NCBI GenBank assembly: GCA_013398295.1
Contig: VZSF01008845.1
Span: forward strand, 124,001-188,000
Reading direction: 5' to 3'
Length of the DNA stretch: 64,000 nucleotides
Origin: Chionis minor
Taxonomy: Eukaryota > Chordata > Aves > Charadriiformes > Chionididae
Shown: positions 45,401-57,610 of the stretch, one piece after another
Layout of the letters: every line of letters begins with the position of its first letter
Numbering within the stretch: position 1 is the stretch's first letter
Notes under the pieces: generated by a model
Databases searched by the model: none
Seen by the model: the letters and a program-made list of their open reading frames with translations, nothing else
Told to the model about the DNA's origin: nothing
Program-made: the position numbers and the translations under genes

Positions 45401-48400
45401 GATTAGGCCAGGACAAAGTAAGCTGAGAAATGAGGTCCTGTCAGGGCTAGAAAAATCTGATGCATTTTTTTTTAGCTTGCAGTTGTGAAGTGGAGCAAAT
45501 TTGTGTACCAGGTTTTCTCTCAGTAGAGCAGGAGGCATGGGATGCCTTGAGGACCTCAGTGTCGATGAATTCAGGTAACCAAAACCAAGTTAATAGCAGA
45601 CAGATAGATGAACTAGTGCTGGGGAGTAATTGACTATCCAAGAGAATCTCTGTAATGTTTTTCCTTGCTTTAAAATAATCTTTTAGAATTGCCATGCTGA
45701 TTACAGTTCTCTGTCACAGTCTCTGGAGACAAGTTTATTTCTGGCATATCTTTATAAGAAAATTATTTTCTCGGGTCCAATAGACGGATCTCAACTTTGA
45801 TATTGCATTAGTATGAGATTCCCTGTGGTGAAAGGGAGGAGGGGTTTTGCTTTTTTCTCTTCTCCTATTAGAATTCTTTTCTTCCCCAGAAGAATATGTC
45901 CATTACATGAAAAAAATAAGAATGAATGTCATAGAATATATACTATGGAGTTGAAATACCTTTCAGTTGTTATACAAAAATTAAATTCCTAAAATGAGAT
46001 AATAGTTTCATCAATATATGTTTCTATTATTTTCATAAAAATGTTTTGATACTTTGAGTTTACCCTAGTTCTTACTAAATTTATTTACAACTTTTATTTA
46101 TTCAAAAACCCATACTAGACAGACCTTACCCAAATGCAAGTAGATGGAAAAGCTTCTTGAATTTTCATCTTTTGCTTTAAATTCTACTTAGAACACAGGA
46201 TTGGAAATGCTGTAAAGCAGATGTTCCTTCCGTGCTTTAACCAATTTCATTTAAAAGTAAAAATGTAAAAAAAATTACTGTCAACCTGTAACTAAATTAT
46301 GAATGTGCCATGAAATCAAGAATAACATAAAATTATTGATTTTGACATTTGACTAACATGTGAATGTGCAGGTAAACCATAGTGCCTTGTGCAGATGATT
46401 AGACAAGTCCATTTTACAGTTGGAAAAGTCAGGAAAGGTAGAGACTTGCCAAATAATTGTGTCAGAGGATAAATGCCAGTACGAAGTTGAGCTGATAAGA
46501 TATAATGAATTATTTAATTAAACTATTCTGTAAGACTACTCATACTCTGAAAAACAATGTTGTAATTTTGAATCCTTTCCGTATTTTCAGATGTCCAATG
46601 TAAAAATGATGTTCCTCCAATGGAAGAATACAATACCTTCATGCACAATGTACAAAGCCTTATAGTGCGTTAATAGGAACCCAGGATTGTGAGCCCTGTA
46701 TTTTCTCAAATAATTGCTTTAATATTGGTTCACTATATTTTCCTTGGAGTTCATGGAGCGGAAAGACTTCATAACTGTAACAAACCTCAGCTTGACAGCT
46801 ATATGCTGAATGTTATTGCTTCTACTGTTTATACTTCAAGGAATAAACTTAATGTCTTCAAAGCTACTGTAATGTACTTCAAGGAATGAGTTTTGTGTGG
46901 TCAAATCTGCCATAATATTATACCTTTCTGGATACATGCACTTCAAATCTCTGGAGGGTCCTTTTAGTTTCTGATAACACAGTATGTTCAAATCCTTCAT
47001 GCCATGCAATATTATAACAATGTATAGTGACATTTTTGCAGGTATTACTTCTCATCTGACTCTTCTGCCTCTGTGGACTGAGGACCTTTGTCTATCACTT
47101 TTAATTTTCAGTAGTTTTTGATCACTACAGAAAGAAGCAAATATATCTTTAGGTATCCTATGGATTTGTGCATGTGTGAAATTCTAGGATGTAGACAGAA
47201 ATACAGTAAGTCTTTGAATTTTACTGCTGAAGGAATTGTATAATTAGAAATCTAACGTTCAAGAAACTACTGTGAGCGGTAAAACTGAAATATCATAGTA
47301 AGTACATGAGGCTACTAGGAAATATTTTAACACAGTGTACCAAATCTTGATGGAATCCTAACCTTGAGGCGTGGGGAGGGGGAAGGTAAAAATTCCTTTG
47401 CTAAGCAAAAAGTTAATTTTTATGTGAAATGCTCTTTACACTTGAAAACTTTTAAAAGCTAAGGATCAAGCAAGATATTTCATTGTACAGTGCAGCCATA
47501 GCAAAGCTGCTCAGATGAGCCATTTACAACCTGGGTTCACAGGTACTAGATATCCTTGTGTATGTCTCAAAAACCTGACTGGATTCTGATAGCGGACAAT
47601 GGACATAAAACATATCCATATGTATGTATGTATGATGCTATCAGCCATCTGACATAGTACCAATGAACAACTGCGCAGTTTCCAAAGCAAGGAAAAGGAC
47701 TCTCCTTTAATCAGAGTTTAATCTCATGAGAATATCTTTCTCATTATTGTAACAGTAGTCTTTTAAGTTGCGTACTTCAGTGATTCTGAGAGTAGAAAAC
47801 AATTCATGGCCCAGCTGGAGCTGAGCAACACGAAACCCATAAGGAGTTGATGCAACAGTTTTTGAAAAAAAATTGTGTATCTATTTCTACTTGCCAGTTA
47901 TCTTGCTATTTAGATGACACTAATCAGTGTAGTAATCAGTATTAATTATCCCAAGTACTGCCAACTTAGGAAACTCTTGGTGTTATTGCAAAGAAAGATG
48001 AAACATGAAAACAAATTTGAAAAGAAAAAAGTCCTCAGAACATAGCATTTTTTTTTCTTCTTCCAGCTTCTTTTCTTCTTCTCTCATGTACAAGTCACTA
48101 ATTAGTGTATCTCATTAATGGGAGACTCATGCTCAGTAAATCCTTCTATGTTGCATAGGGTCTTGAGAAACATCCATATCAGAGCAACGATTGCCTGTTC
48201 TTCCAAAAGGTGTTAATAATCTTCTATTTACATGATATAAAGTCCTGCTCATAAGTAACAAAAGTGACTTCAACTTTTAAGACTGAAACAATATGTATTT
48301 TTAAGAAATGTGAAGAAAAAAAAATAGGCTTGACAAATCTATAGGCAAAGCTAGGTGGCCTATGGCAAAAAGGTGGCTTTTCTGCTCCATCTGGAGACAG

Positions 48401-51400
48401 AATTCGATGAAAAACTCTGGGTGCTCTTCAATTCTTCAAGAGCAAGGTGTTGTCCTGGCACAGTACTTTCCCTTGCGTTCAGTCATTGTTTAGGGAATAA
48501 CTGGTCATTTTACAAGTAGTTTGTTAAAGATATAAATAATAGGAAAGGACAACCCTGAAAACTAGCTGCAACTTCCTACTTGGAAACTGGCTTCAAGTCA
48601 GCCAGGCAATTTCTCAGTTAAAAGCTTTTGGTATGTAGCATCTGTAAACATGAGGTGAGATGAAATTTTGGAAGGAATGTGAATTGAGTCAGATCTCATA
48701 ACTAACATCGATAAAAAAATATGAGAGACAACTGCAATTTCTTTTTCTTCTGTTTGTTCTTCATTCATCCACTCTTTAATGGATTTCTGATGCTAGGGCA
48801 AGCAAGCTCAACCTATATTGTCCTTTGCAAGCTGCAAACAACCATTAATTAAGTTCCTTTCTTCTTATGCTTTCTCTGTATTATTTTGGTTATGACCAGA
48901 AATATGGTTCGAATGATCTCTGCCATTTCTTGTGTTGAAAGAGTGATATTGAGGATGTTACTGTTCGAAAGATACAAAAACAACCATTGTGCAGATTTTT
49001 GACACGTCTCCACTTTAATGTCAGTTTTTAGGTCACCATTTCTCACAGCCCCATGACACTGATGCTAGGCACTGATGTGTACTGGTGCCACTCTGGTCTT
49101 GACATCAGGTTTTGAGCAGGTCCTGAACTGCTGATACAGTTTTTCCTCACTCTGAAGCTGACAAGTCACCTGATGGTTGCAGCCACGTGGGAAGAATTTT
49201 TTCAAAACAAACCGACACAGAAAGGATGTGGGATGGAATGAAATAGACAAATTTGTGAAAACGTCTCCTTTGGCAGCATTTGTCCCTCAGTCTCTCTGGT
49301 TTCAGTTCAGAGCTCTTCACTTACTCCTACTATGAAAGATGAGGCCTGGCACCAGGGAGCAAATGCACTGCATTGACCTCTGCTCCCAATCACTTCCCAC
49401 AGCACTCATGCCTGGGAAATGTGCCAGCACGTTACAGTTGCTTCCCAATGCTGGGAAGCCAAGGTCAGCGTCTACAGAGGACAGGAGGATGGTGGAAGCA
49501 ATAGTTATCTCTATAAAGGGAATGTTCTGCAGGCCTAGAAGAGGCATCATGTGTCCAGATCTTAGTCAAGATCCAGGCAAAATTTGCCAGCAAAAAGCCC
49601 TCAGTTGTTAACTATCTCCACTAAGGTTGTACTCCTTACTTAATATCAAAAAAACTCCAAACTAAAACAAAGCAACACCCTGCCAAACCTTCCTATTTAA
49701 AACACAAGGGAAATAATGAGCAGCAGGCAGTGTACAACACTGGAGGGAATTCTTTTGTTATAGATGGAGCTGCTCTTCCATTTGATTGCTAGACTAAATC
49801 CCAGTCATCTGGGGTGAGGGTGCCTGAAGTGACAGAAACTAGAGTTTGGATACCATATTTGGTCCTACTACTTTGAAAATCAAAACAGAGTAGCATATAA
49901 ATTCTTTCTAGGATCCCCTTTATTCTTTACAGTGCTAATACAATTGGCATTCTGGAAATTTTAATTGATTATTCTCCTTTTTTACTCAGTGGTGAGATAT
50001 CTTTTCTTTTTTTTTCTTATTTACTAGCTACATTTGTGTATTAAAAATTTGTTCCTTGGCCTATATTCCTCAAATAGGTGTCTAAAACAGAGTATGAAAG
50101 AGAAACAGCCACAGAAGTGACCTAACGTGCTACAGTCACATATATAGATGACTGGTTTTAAATCTGGGAAATGCAGTCTGTTATTCTTTTTCCTAGTCCA
50201 GTATTTTGTCATGTTACTTCTCTAGTGTTTATTCGTGTAGAATATCTGTCGTTCTGAAAACTATTACCTGTTCTCCATTTTGTTTTGAAACAGTAATTAT
50301 CACTTCACAGGGATAGGGAGGGAGGACAGTGAGAAATGAACAAATCATTCTCAAGAATAATTCTCACCTACTGTAAACTACACTAGGCAGTTTCAATCTA
50401 CTATGACAAAATTAAAAGTGACAGATTTCTATCTCAATGGGGTTTTCTTGGATTTTTGTTTTTACTTTTGCACTATAATAATGCTTCTCTTGCTTCATTT
50501 TACAAGATTACCTTCATTTTATAACATTTGACTTCCCTGAACTCCAACTAGTAAAGCAAGCAGTTTCTTAGAGGTTGTCCTTGCCTCCAAGCTAATTTCA
50601 TTTCATGCTGCCTGGGAATTTTAAAACACACTAGTTTTTATAATTTATTTAAAAAGTCAAAAGTGACATGATCTGTGGTCTGTAATCTGTGCTCATAATG
50701 CTTTTCAGGAAAACTCTGCATTAAAGCATGAAGGAGAAGTTCTCTGCTGCTGTGCAAATGAACTCTAAGATACCCTGTACTGCAATAAACTATTGAACTA
50801 ATTCAAAGATCAAATCCATAATCAATCCTTTTTGTTAAATTTATTTTTAAATTCTCTTTCCCAGTTATATTGTAATTACACTATGTTATAAATTTATGTT
50901 ATGCTGAGTACATAGGCAAATCCTATGCTAGGATAATGGTTCTGTCTTAAGTTTTTTAATAAGAAACTACTTACTCCACATCAGTATCAATTTTATAGTC
51001 ATATTAATCCGTAGATAAAGAGAATCCAGATAAACTTAAACAGCAAGCACCAAAAAATTCAGTAAACCAAAAATATTTGTACCAGTGTATGCCATGTTTC
51101 CCATGTGTTATGCTGGTGATGTTGGGGAAACTGTCATTTCATTGGTCAACACAGGGCTGGATGTTTGTAGACTGTGTTATAGTTTTGGGGAAAAGGTTAA
51201 TAATTTATTTTGGAACTGCAACTATTCACTCTGTCTTTAAGTGAATTTATGAATTTATATTTTCACCTGATGATACTAACTACAAAATTCTTTGTCAAGG
51301 CTGTAGGACCCTGAGGATTATATTTATTTCCTTCAAAGGAGACAGACAAATGTCCCAGGTATTTTCCCATTTGGTTTACAGCCATCAAGGAACAATGCAG

Positions 51401-52730
51401 TTGTGTAACCACATGCAAAGACGAGCTGGATTTTCCTTGGAATGTTCTTCAAGGCCGCATACTAGCTATGAAAAACCCTACACATGCATGAATGTCTTTT
51501 CTTCCTATAATAATGTTTTAGGCACCACTGTGAACCCTTACAATAAAGCTTTGTATTGTAGAGTTAAGAATCAACACATCAAAGCATTCATTAAGAAGTT
51601 ATACCACTGTAGGGGCTCCAAAGTAAAAGGGTTTGCTTCTGGTTTTGTTTAAAGTCTGTGTTATTCAGTATGCAGTCTTTGTTCAATACTTTTTAGTGCC
51701 TTAACTCCTCTAGGCTTCTGTGTTCTTCATGCCCTTAATTACCAATGCTCGAGTTTGTTAGAGAAGAAACCTGTCTCCATGTAAATAATGCATCAAAACA
51801 TTTATGAGACAAATTTTCTATACCACATCTTAAATAATCACTGAAATGGGGTAGTGCTTTATATAGCTGGCTGGATAGTTTGCCTTTTTAGCTATCATTT
51901 TATTGATTTCTTTCTTAAAAAGTAATGTAGAAAGCCATAACTTAATGTGTTGGAGCAATTTTGGCTAAAAAAAGGAAGCAGAGGTAGTTAGAAATAAAGT
52001 GGTAATTCAGTGGAGATGTTTTATACATATTTAAATCAATTTAATATGATCAGAATTTTCAGCTTTATTATAAAAAATAATATAACTGCTTAGCCCACAA
52101 GCATTTTCTTTTTAATTATTCATACATCCTCTCTCTTTGCTCTTTTCTATTTGTGTGGGAAGTTGGATGCTTGTTGGATTTTCTTATACTCAGAATAGCT
52201 TTCTGTATTCCTGTAGCATATATTATGCATTAGATGAAAATGCAGCTTCTGTGGCTAGTCATGGTCTCTTAAGAATAAATTCAACTACTCTTAAGACTCA
52301 AGATAAGAAGTCTGGATATGAATAGTCTAAAATGTTTGGTCTGCTTTGATTCTGGTTAGACCTCTCTGTATTATCAAATTCTGAGTACTGAAGTTGTTTG
52401 GCACACAGATAGTAAAGTCTGGCTTGTGTCAGTTTTATAGTTGCTTTATGCCAAATTGCCATCTCTCAGATGCAGAGAAGCTCCTCTTAATATTCTATCC
52501 AGTTCAACTGAAGGGATAGTCTGAATACTTCAGACATTCTTTGGTTTCTTTACTGTGATAAATCACCTGTTGTGATCTAAAAACACTTACAAGTGAAATC
52601 ACGTTCACCTCTTGTATGTGCCATGTGAGATCAAAGTATTTCAAGGAAAGAGGATCAACATTTATAGACTTTTAAAGGATTTAAAATGATATAACTGATA
52701 TTCAATTTTGTTCCCCATGACCTATTCGTA

Positions 52731-52767
52731 TTTTTTCTTTTTTCTTTTTTCCTTCTTTTTTCCCCCC
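52731..52767. repeat. Polypyrimidine tract
   Basis: About 37 consecutive pyrimidines (T-rich with C, ending in a run of C). Such homopurine/homopyrimidine DNA can adopt triplex structure. Confidence 0.8.
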
Positions 52768-54988
52768 TGAATAAAATTACATCTGTGTATGTATAGCTAT
52801 GAAGCTATACTCTTTGCCAACATTGGGACTGGAAAGTAGCACAGACTTTGTGATGCAGCTTCTACAGTCAGAAGCATCTGTGTTAGGTGTTTAGTACAAA
52901 AAGATCCATAAAGCACATTTCTCCACTTATCCCAGGCATCAGAAGCCAAAAAACACCCCATGTATTCCATCATGGGATTAAGACATAGTTCAAAAGAAGA
53001 AAAATCACCAACTGTAATAAGCCACAGGAAAAGAAGAGGTGAAGGTCATTTCATTGTTAAACCAAGAAGTGCACTCGGTGAGATGCTAGGAGGAAACCAT
53101 GTTCTTTGATATAGATTAAAGCAAAAAAAGAAATTAAGAAACCTAATACAATTAAGATTTTTTTACAATTATTTTTATTTTTTCCAAAACCGCTCTCATG
53201 ATCTCTCGAATACTGAATGAGTGAGCTAAGGACTAGGGAGGAAGAGCAGTACCACTGGGATTTTCCTGTTGTTCATAACTGAAACAAGTTTCTATTCCTT
53301 CAGAGACGAGAAACCTCCACCTGAAAAGTCAAATTATGCTTGAAGGAAAAGTGGTTCTGTAGGGTGTGAAAATTCCATTCTGGTCCATGTAAACAACAAG
53401 CAGGGGCTCTGAAGCCTGTGGTTAGTGCAGTATAAATATGGCACAGTAAACTAAAATCAACAAAAAGAGACAAAGCTTCCATTTTACAACAGTGTGGGGA
53501 TAATAAAGAATTGAAGATGCTAAGATGCAAACTTTGATTCTAAGGTAAGGACTAAGAAATCCATAACTCTCATTGCAGGGCAAAAAATCAATGCTTCTAG
53601 CAGCATAGAGATGGTTGTACATCTGCACCTTCCTGATTGAACAGGAAGGTATTTTTGGTTATGGAAGAAGAGAAAGGAAGGCATAGGGAAATTGCTCTGA
53701 CTGAGATATCTTCCAGTGTTTTGGAACTAAATATAGATCAGCTAAAACTTTACTGTATTTTCTGCAAGTCATCCATCACAGTAAAATTACAATGTTTGAA
53801 TATATACATGTGTGTCTGTGCGTGTGTGGGTCTAAATAATTTTTTCATGCAGCATAAAAAATAAAGGATAAGTATCAGAAAAGTTAGTAGCTATGGCTTG
53901 ATCTTTCATGTATAAAAATATGACTATATAATAACTTTATGTTCCAAGAACTTTTATTTTAGGGAAGAAATTTCATTTCTGCCTTGAGCATTTCATTATT
54001 TCATAATTGGTTTTACATATTGAGTAATTGTGATATTAGAACAAAACCTCATTTGAGAGTAGATTATTATTTTTCTTCTTAAAACAGGTTACTCTATCAA
54101 TTCCTTTAATATTTCAGCTAATGAAATGGAACTGTAAATATACATCCTATATGTCACTTTTCATTTTAAGAAGATCTGTTTGAGTACAGGCAGTTTATGC
54201 TCAATGGTAAGCTACTTACAAAAACTTTTGCACAGATAAATGTGTAGTTATGGAAGAAGGCTGAAACAGAAGGGATCCTTGCCTAGTTTGGACCCAATAT
54301 GACACGTTTTCATATGACATAGGATCATGTTTTCATATCTGAACATGCAACAGATATTACTTGTATTCTCTGTGACAACCAAGCTGCTGGGATAGGAAAG
54401 CAGTGAGAGACGCTGATGCAGATCCAAGTTATTCAGTTACATAAAACAGGATGTGGCATGATTTCACTGACTGGTGCAAGAGAGCATAACAGGTCAGTTT
54501 AATTTATTTTTGAAATGTTACTTACTTGAGCTTTGGTAACCAGAGCTGTAAACTGCCCACTTTGTCTGCCAAGACATTCTTGTCTTAAGACTGTTTCCCG
54601 TAGATGTGTGCCAATGTCTTTTTAGGATGCCATAAAATGGTTCCAGCTCCAGGGGGGATTCAGGGACTTCCCAAGCTGTCCTGCAATGGCAGGGGGTCAA
54701 GCTGCTGGGGGGCCTGAAAATCCTCACAGGCAAAATCACTTTTAATTTCCCAGTTTTGTATGTGTTTCTTGTGGGGTTTTCTGATATTAGAAAATGCGGT
54801 CTTCTACTTTTTTTAGGGGAGGGAGAGAGAAAAATGAACAAAGACAATTCTTGATTATTTTCTGCATGGCAAACAAAAAGCTTTTAATGATTTTAGTCAG
54901 TATATTTGAATTAGATGTGGCAGAAAGTTTTGGACTTTTTTTCAGACTCCTTAATGTATTCTGAAGAGGCTTAAAAATAGCTAACTCA

Positions 54989-55020
54989 GTGTATGTGTGT
55001 GTGTGTATATATATATATAA
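54989..55020. repeat. Compound (GT)n(AT)n microsatellite
   Basis: GTGTATGTGTGTGTGTGT followed by (AT)6 or so. Compound alternating purine-pyrimidine repeat. Confidence 0.85.
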
Positions 55021-57527
55021 ATCATGAATTACTGAGGGAGAGAAATCCAAGGCCTGAACAGTTATCATGTCCATTGAGAAACTCAGTCATGGGTTGTAAT
55101 AGTGTCGGTAAGTGAGATTTTCTCTGTGAAGCTCTGTATTTTTCCTTTCTTTCCAAGCTAGTGGACTTCGGTGGATTCAACATAGCTCTGTTGAAGCCAT
55201 GAGGTCAGTGTTTGGCAAGTTAATAGATTGTATTAACTTTCATAAGGATTACCCACAGTACTGGTGGAAGCCTGCCAAGATACACCTCCGTCTCTGTCAA
55301 CTGCATGTAGTCTTTGCCTACCATCTTAGCACTAAGAGATATGCTATGATTCTTGAGCACGTGGAAACAATATTTTCTGTTTTAAATGTTTTCAGGAAAA
55401 ACGATGTTGAACTGAATTGACTATTTGCTGTGTCCCATATGGTTATTGTTGTATGCTACCCCATAATAACTAAGCAAAAAAATAGGGTGTCATTACCAAG
55501 GCCATACCAGTCTGTTTACTAAATTTTTCAGCTGACTTTCACATGTTGACTGGTGTTGATTCATCACAGTAATGTATTAATTAGTGTTCTTAAGGCAAAG
55601 GAAATAAATGTGCTGGTGACAACAGCTGCCGTGTACCAAGCGGCAAGCAATGTGATAAACAGGTCATTGAGTGCTTTTATATGATCAGTGCGTTCATGAC
55701 ACAAGCTAACTTGGCAACATTGATTGAATAATTTAATCTTGTCATTTTATGAAGTAGTTTCCAAAATAATAAATTGCTGCAGCTTAGTAAGTTATTGAGC
55801 ACTCTTTCCTCAGGAGATCTGTGGGTTTAAAACAGTCGCCTACTTCCCCATCCCTCAGCAGTGACAGACACTAGTGTGTTCTGCAAAGCCTGCCACTCTG
55901 TGTAGCATGTGTATGCTTTTCACTTTACTGATTGTACAGTAGAGGCTTTTGCTATAATCCAACCTTTCAAAATCTATAAGCATATAGCAAAAAAAACCCG
56001 AACCAAACTCTGTTATAGAATTTATTAACACCACATTTGCTGTTACAGCTCTTTGTGACATTTCTTAATGCTGGTAGCTATCAGCAAAAAGACCTGGTGT
56101 TGTGTAATGATGACAACTGTGTAAACTGTTAGAGGAAAACTGCAATGACAGCTCACCTGTGAAGGAACAAGGCAGCATTCTTAACAGGCAAGTATTTTCC
56201 AACACATGCTTGAAGCTTTTGTGCTCTACTTAATAACAGCTTCCAACAGGTCAGTGTGTGGAGGGGTACATGCCCAAACACCCCTGCTCTTGGTTAAAAG
56301 AGTATCTAGGAAATAGTAACAACAATCAGCAACAGGCCACAGTATAACTTCTTTCTCATGCCTTCTGAAAGTCTGCTTCTTCAGATTTGAAAGAGGGATC
56401 AAAGATGGTAAATATTGGATTCATTATTTTGATAATTCAGAAATGTTAATGGATATTGTTTAAGGAGAGATTGCAGCATTTTACTCAGCATGCAGAATTG
56501 AGAGCAGACTGGAACAGAGGTTTTCACTAATTCTTCATCCCCTCACATCCTCCCACCTTCATCTGTGGGCTATGGCAGTAACCGATGTAAGCCTGGAGCT
56601 TGTGGGCAAAAGCGTCCTACATGCATCATCGTGACAGCTGAGACAGCGCAGACTCTTTTGCAAGGAGTTAGAAAGGGCTGCCACCTTACATTGATCCCGA
56701 TGTGCCACAGACTGTTTTAGCTGGGGAAGCTGAAGTCCTTCCTCCCTCCCTGCCACTGACCTGTCACACCCTCAAATGTCAAACGGTTCGGGGTATTCTA
56801 GTGAGACGTTATGGTAGTCATTTGTTTTGCTTGAAGATGTCATGGTAGCTTGGTATGCTTGGTAGTTTGGTTTTGGAGAAATGATAACAGAATATGTTGA
56901 TCAGAACAACAGAAATGTCTCTTGTAATGGCAGTTTTCTAAGTAAATAGGTCAATGCTGTTTTCTAGACATTTAACTTATTTTAAAAATTTTCCTGGAAG
57001 CAGGAAAGTTGCTGCTTAACAAAGGAAGCACTTCCAAAGTGGTCAGAAGAGCTGATTTTTAATTTTTTTTTTCTTCTCTCAATACGGAAATGACTGCTAG
57101 AAAACAGAGTGACTAAAACTGACAGTTTTTACTTTCTCATTTGAATAGTTGTTTCTAGACTCTTTATGGACTATCAGAGACAGCTGAAAGGAGATCTTCT
57201 GGTTATTCAAATGCAAAACTGTGTTACTAACAGGTGACTATAAAGAACCAGTAGGGATATCTAAAGAAATCTGTGCAGTGAATTTTGACTGCAAGAAAGT
57301 GTTAACTGCCAAGACTTGGATTTGACTAGGCTGGACTAGGATGTCAGCAGTAACTGTAATGAGCAAATTTGCTCCAGCAGAAGACAGAAAAATATGGATT
57401 TATATTTATGCTTGTGCAGCATCAGGCATTAAGAGAAAGAAACGAACCTTACACTCTGAAAACATGGTGAGTCTTCACCACAAATTGAAATGGATATTAA
57501 ATTGAGTCGACAGAGCTTATTATTTGT

Positions 57528-57610
57528 TTAGTGCTGGAGGTGTTCATGGCACATTACAGACATGTAAGAAGACGAGGTCCTTGCCCTAAGGAGCTTGCAA
57601 TCTAAGTTAG
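57528..57610 (+). repeat. Old amniote-type dispersed repeat relic
   Basis: TTTAGTGCTGGAGGTG, then CATTACAGACATGTAAG, GACGAGGTCCTTGCCCTA and AGGAGCTTGCAATCTAAG. I recognise the motif of the form 'ggtccctgccc-aaggagcttacaatctaa' as belonging to an old interspersed repeat found across amniotes, but I cannot name the family with certainty. The copy is diverged and its borders are approximate. It does not encode protein. Confidence 0.45.

Larger units (their letters stand above)
42455..57527. other. 15 kb unique DNA without recognisable transposons or genes
   Basis: I see no CR1 or LTR sequence and no open frame with a known domain in this long interval. Frames of up to 109 codons (for example 54518-54847 minus and 44285-44602 plus) resemble nothing known. 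Simple repeats are a pyrimidine tract at 52731-52767 and a TG/TA repeat at 54989-55020. One exon-like segment with strong splice signals occurs at 44329-44380. A GC-richer patch lies at 49330-49560. The segment 55560-55760 is repeat-free and could hold conserved non-coding sequence. Confidence 0.65.

Noticed and set aside
49330..49611. GC-richer patch with open frames on both strands (90 and 77 codons)
   Set aside because: No similarity to a known protein or repeat. Mutually antisense frames of this size follow from low stop-codon density in GC-richer DNA.
51350..51652. Residues RPHTSYEKPYTCM suggesting a C2H2 zinc-finger linker and finger
   Set aside because: Only one linker-like match. The CxxC...HxxxH pattern is absent and there are no tandem fingers, so coincidence is more likely than a zinc-finger relic.
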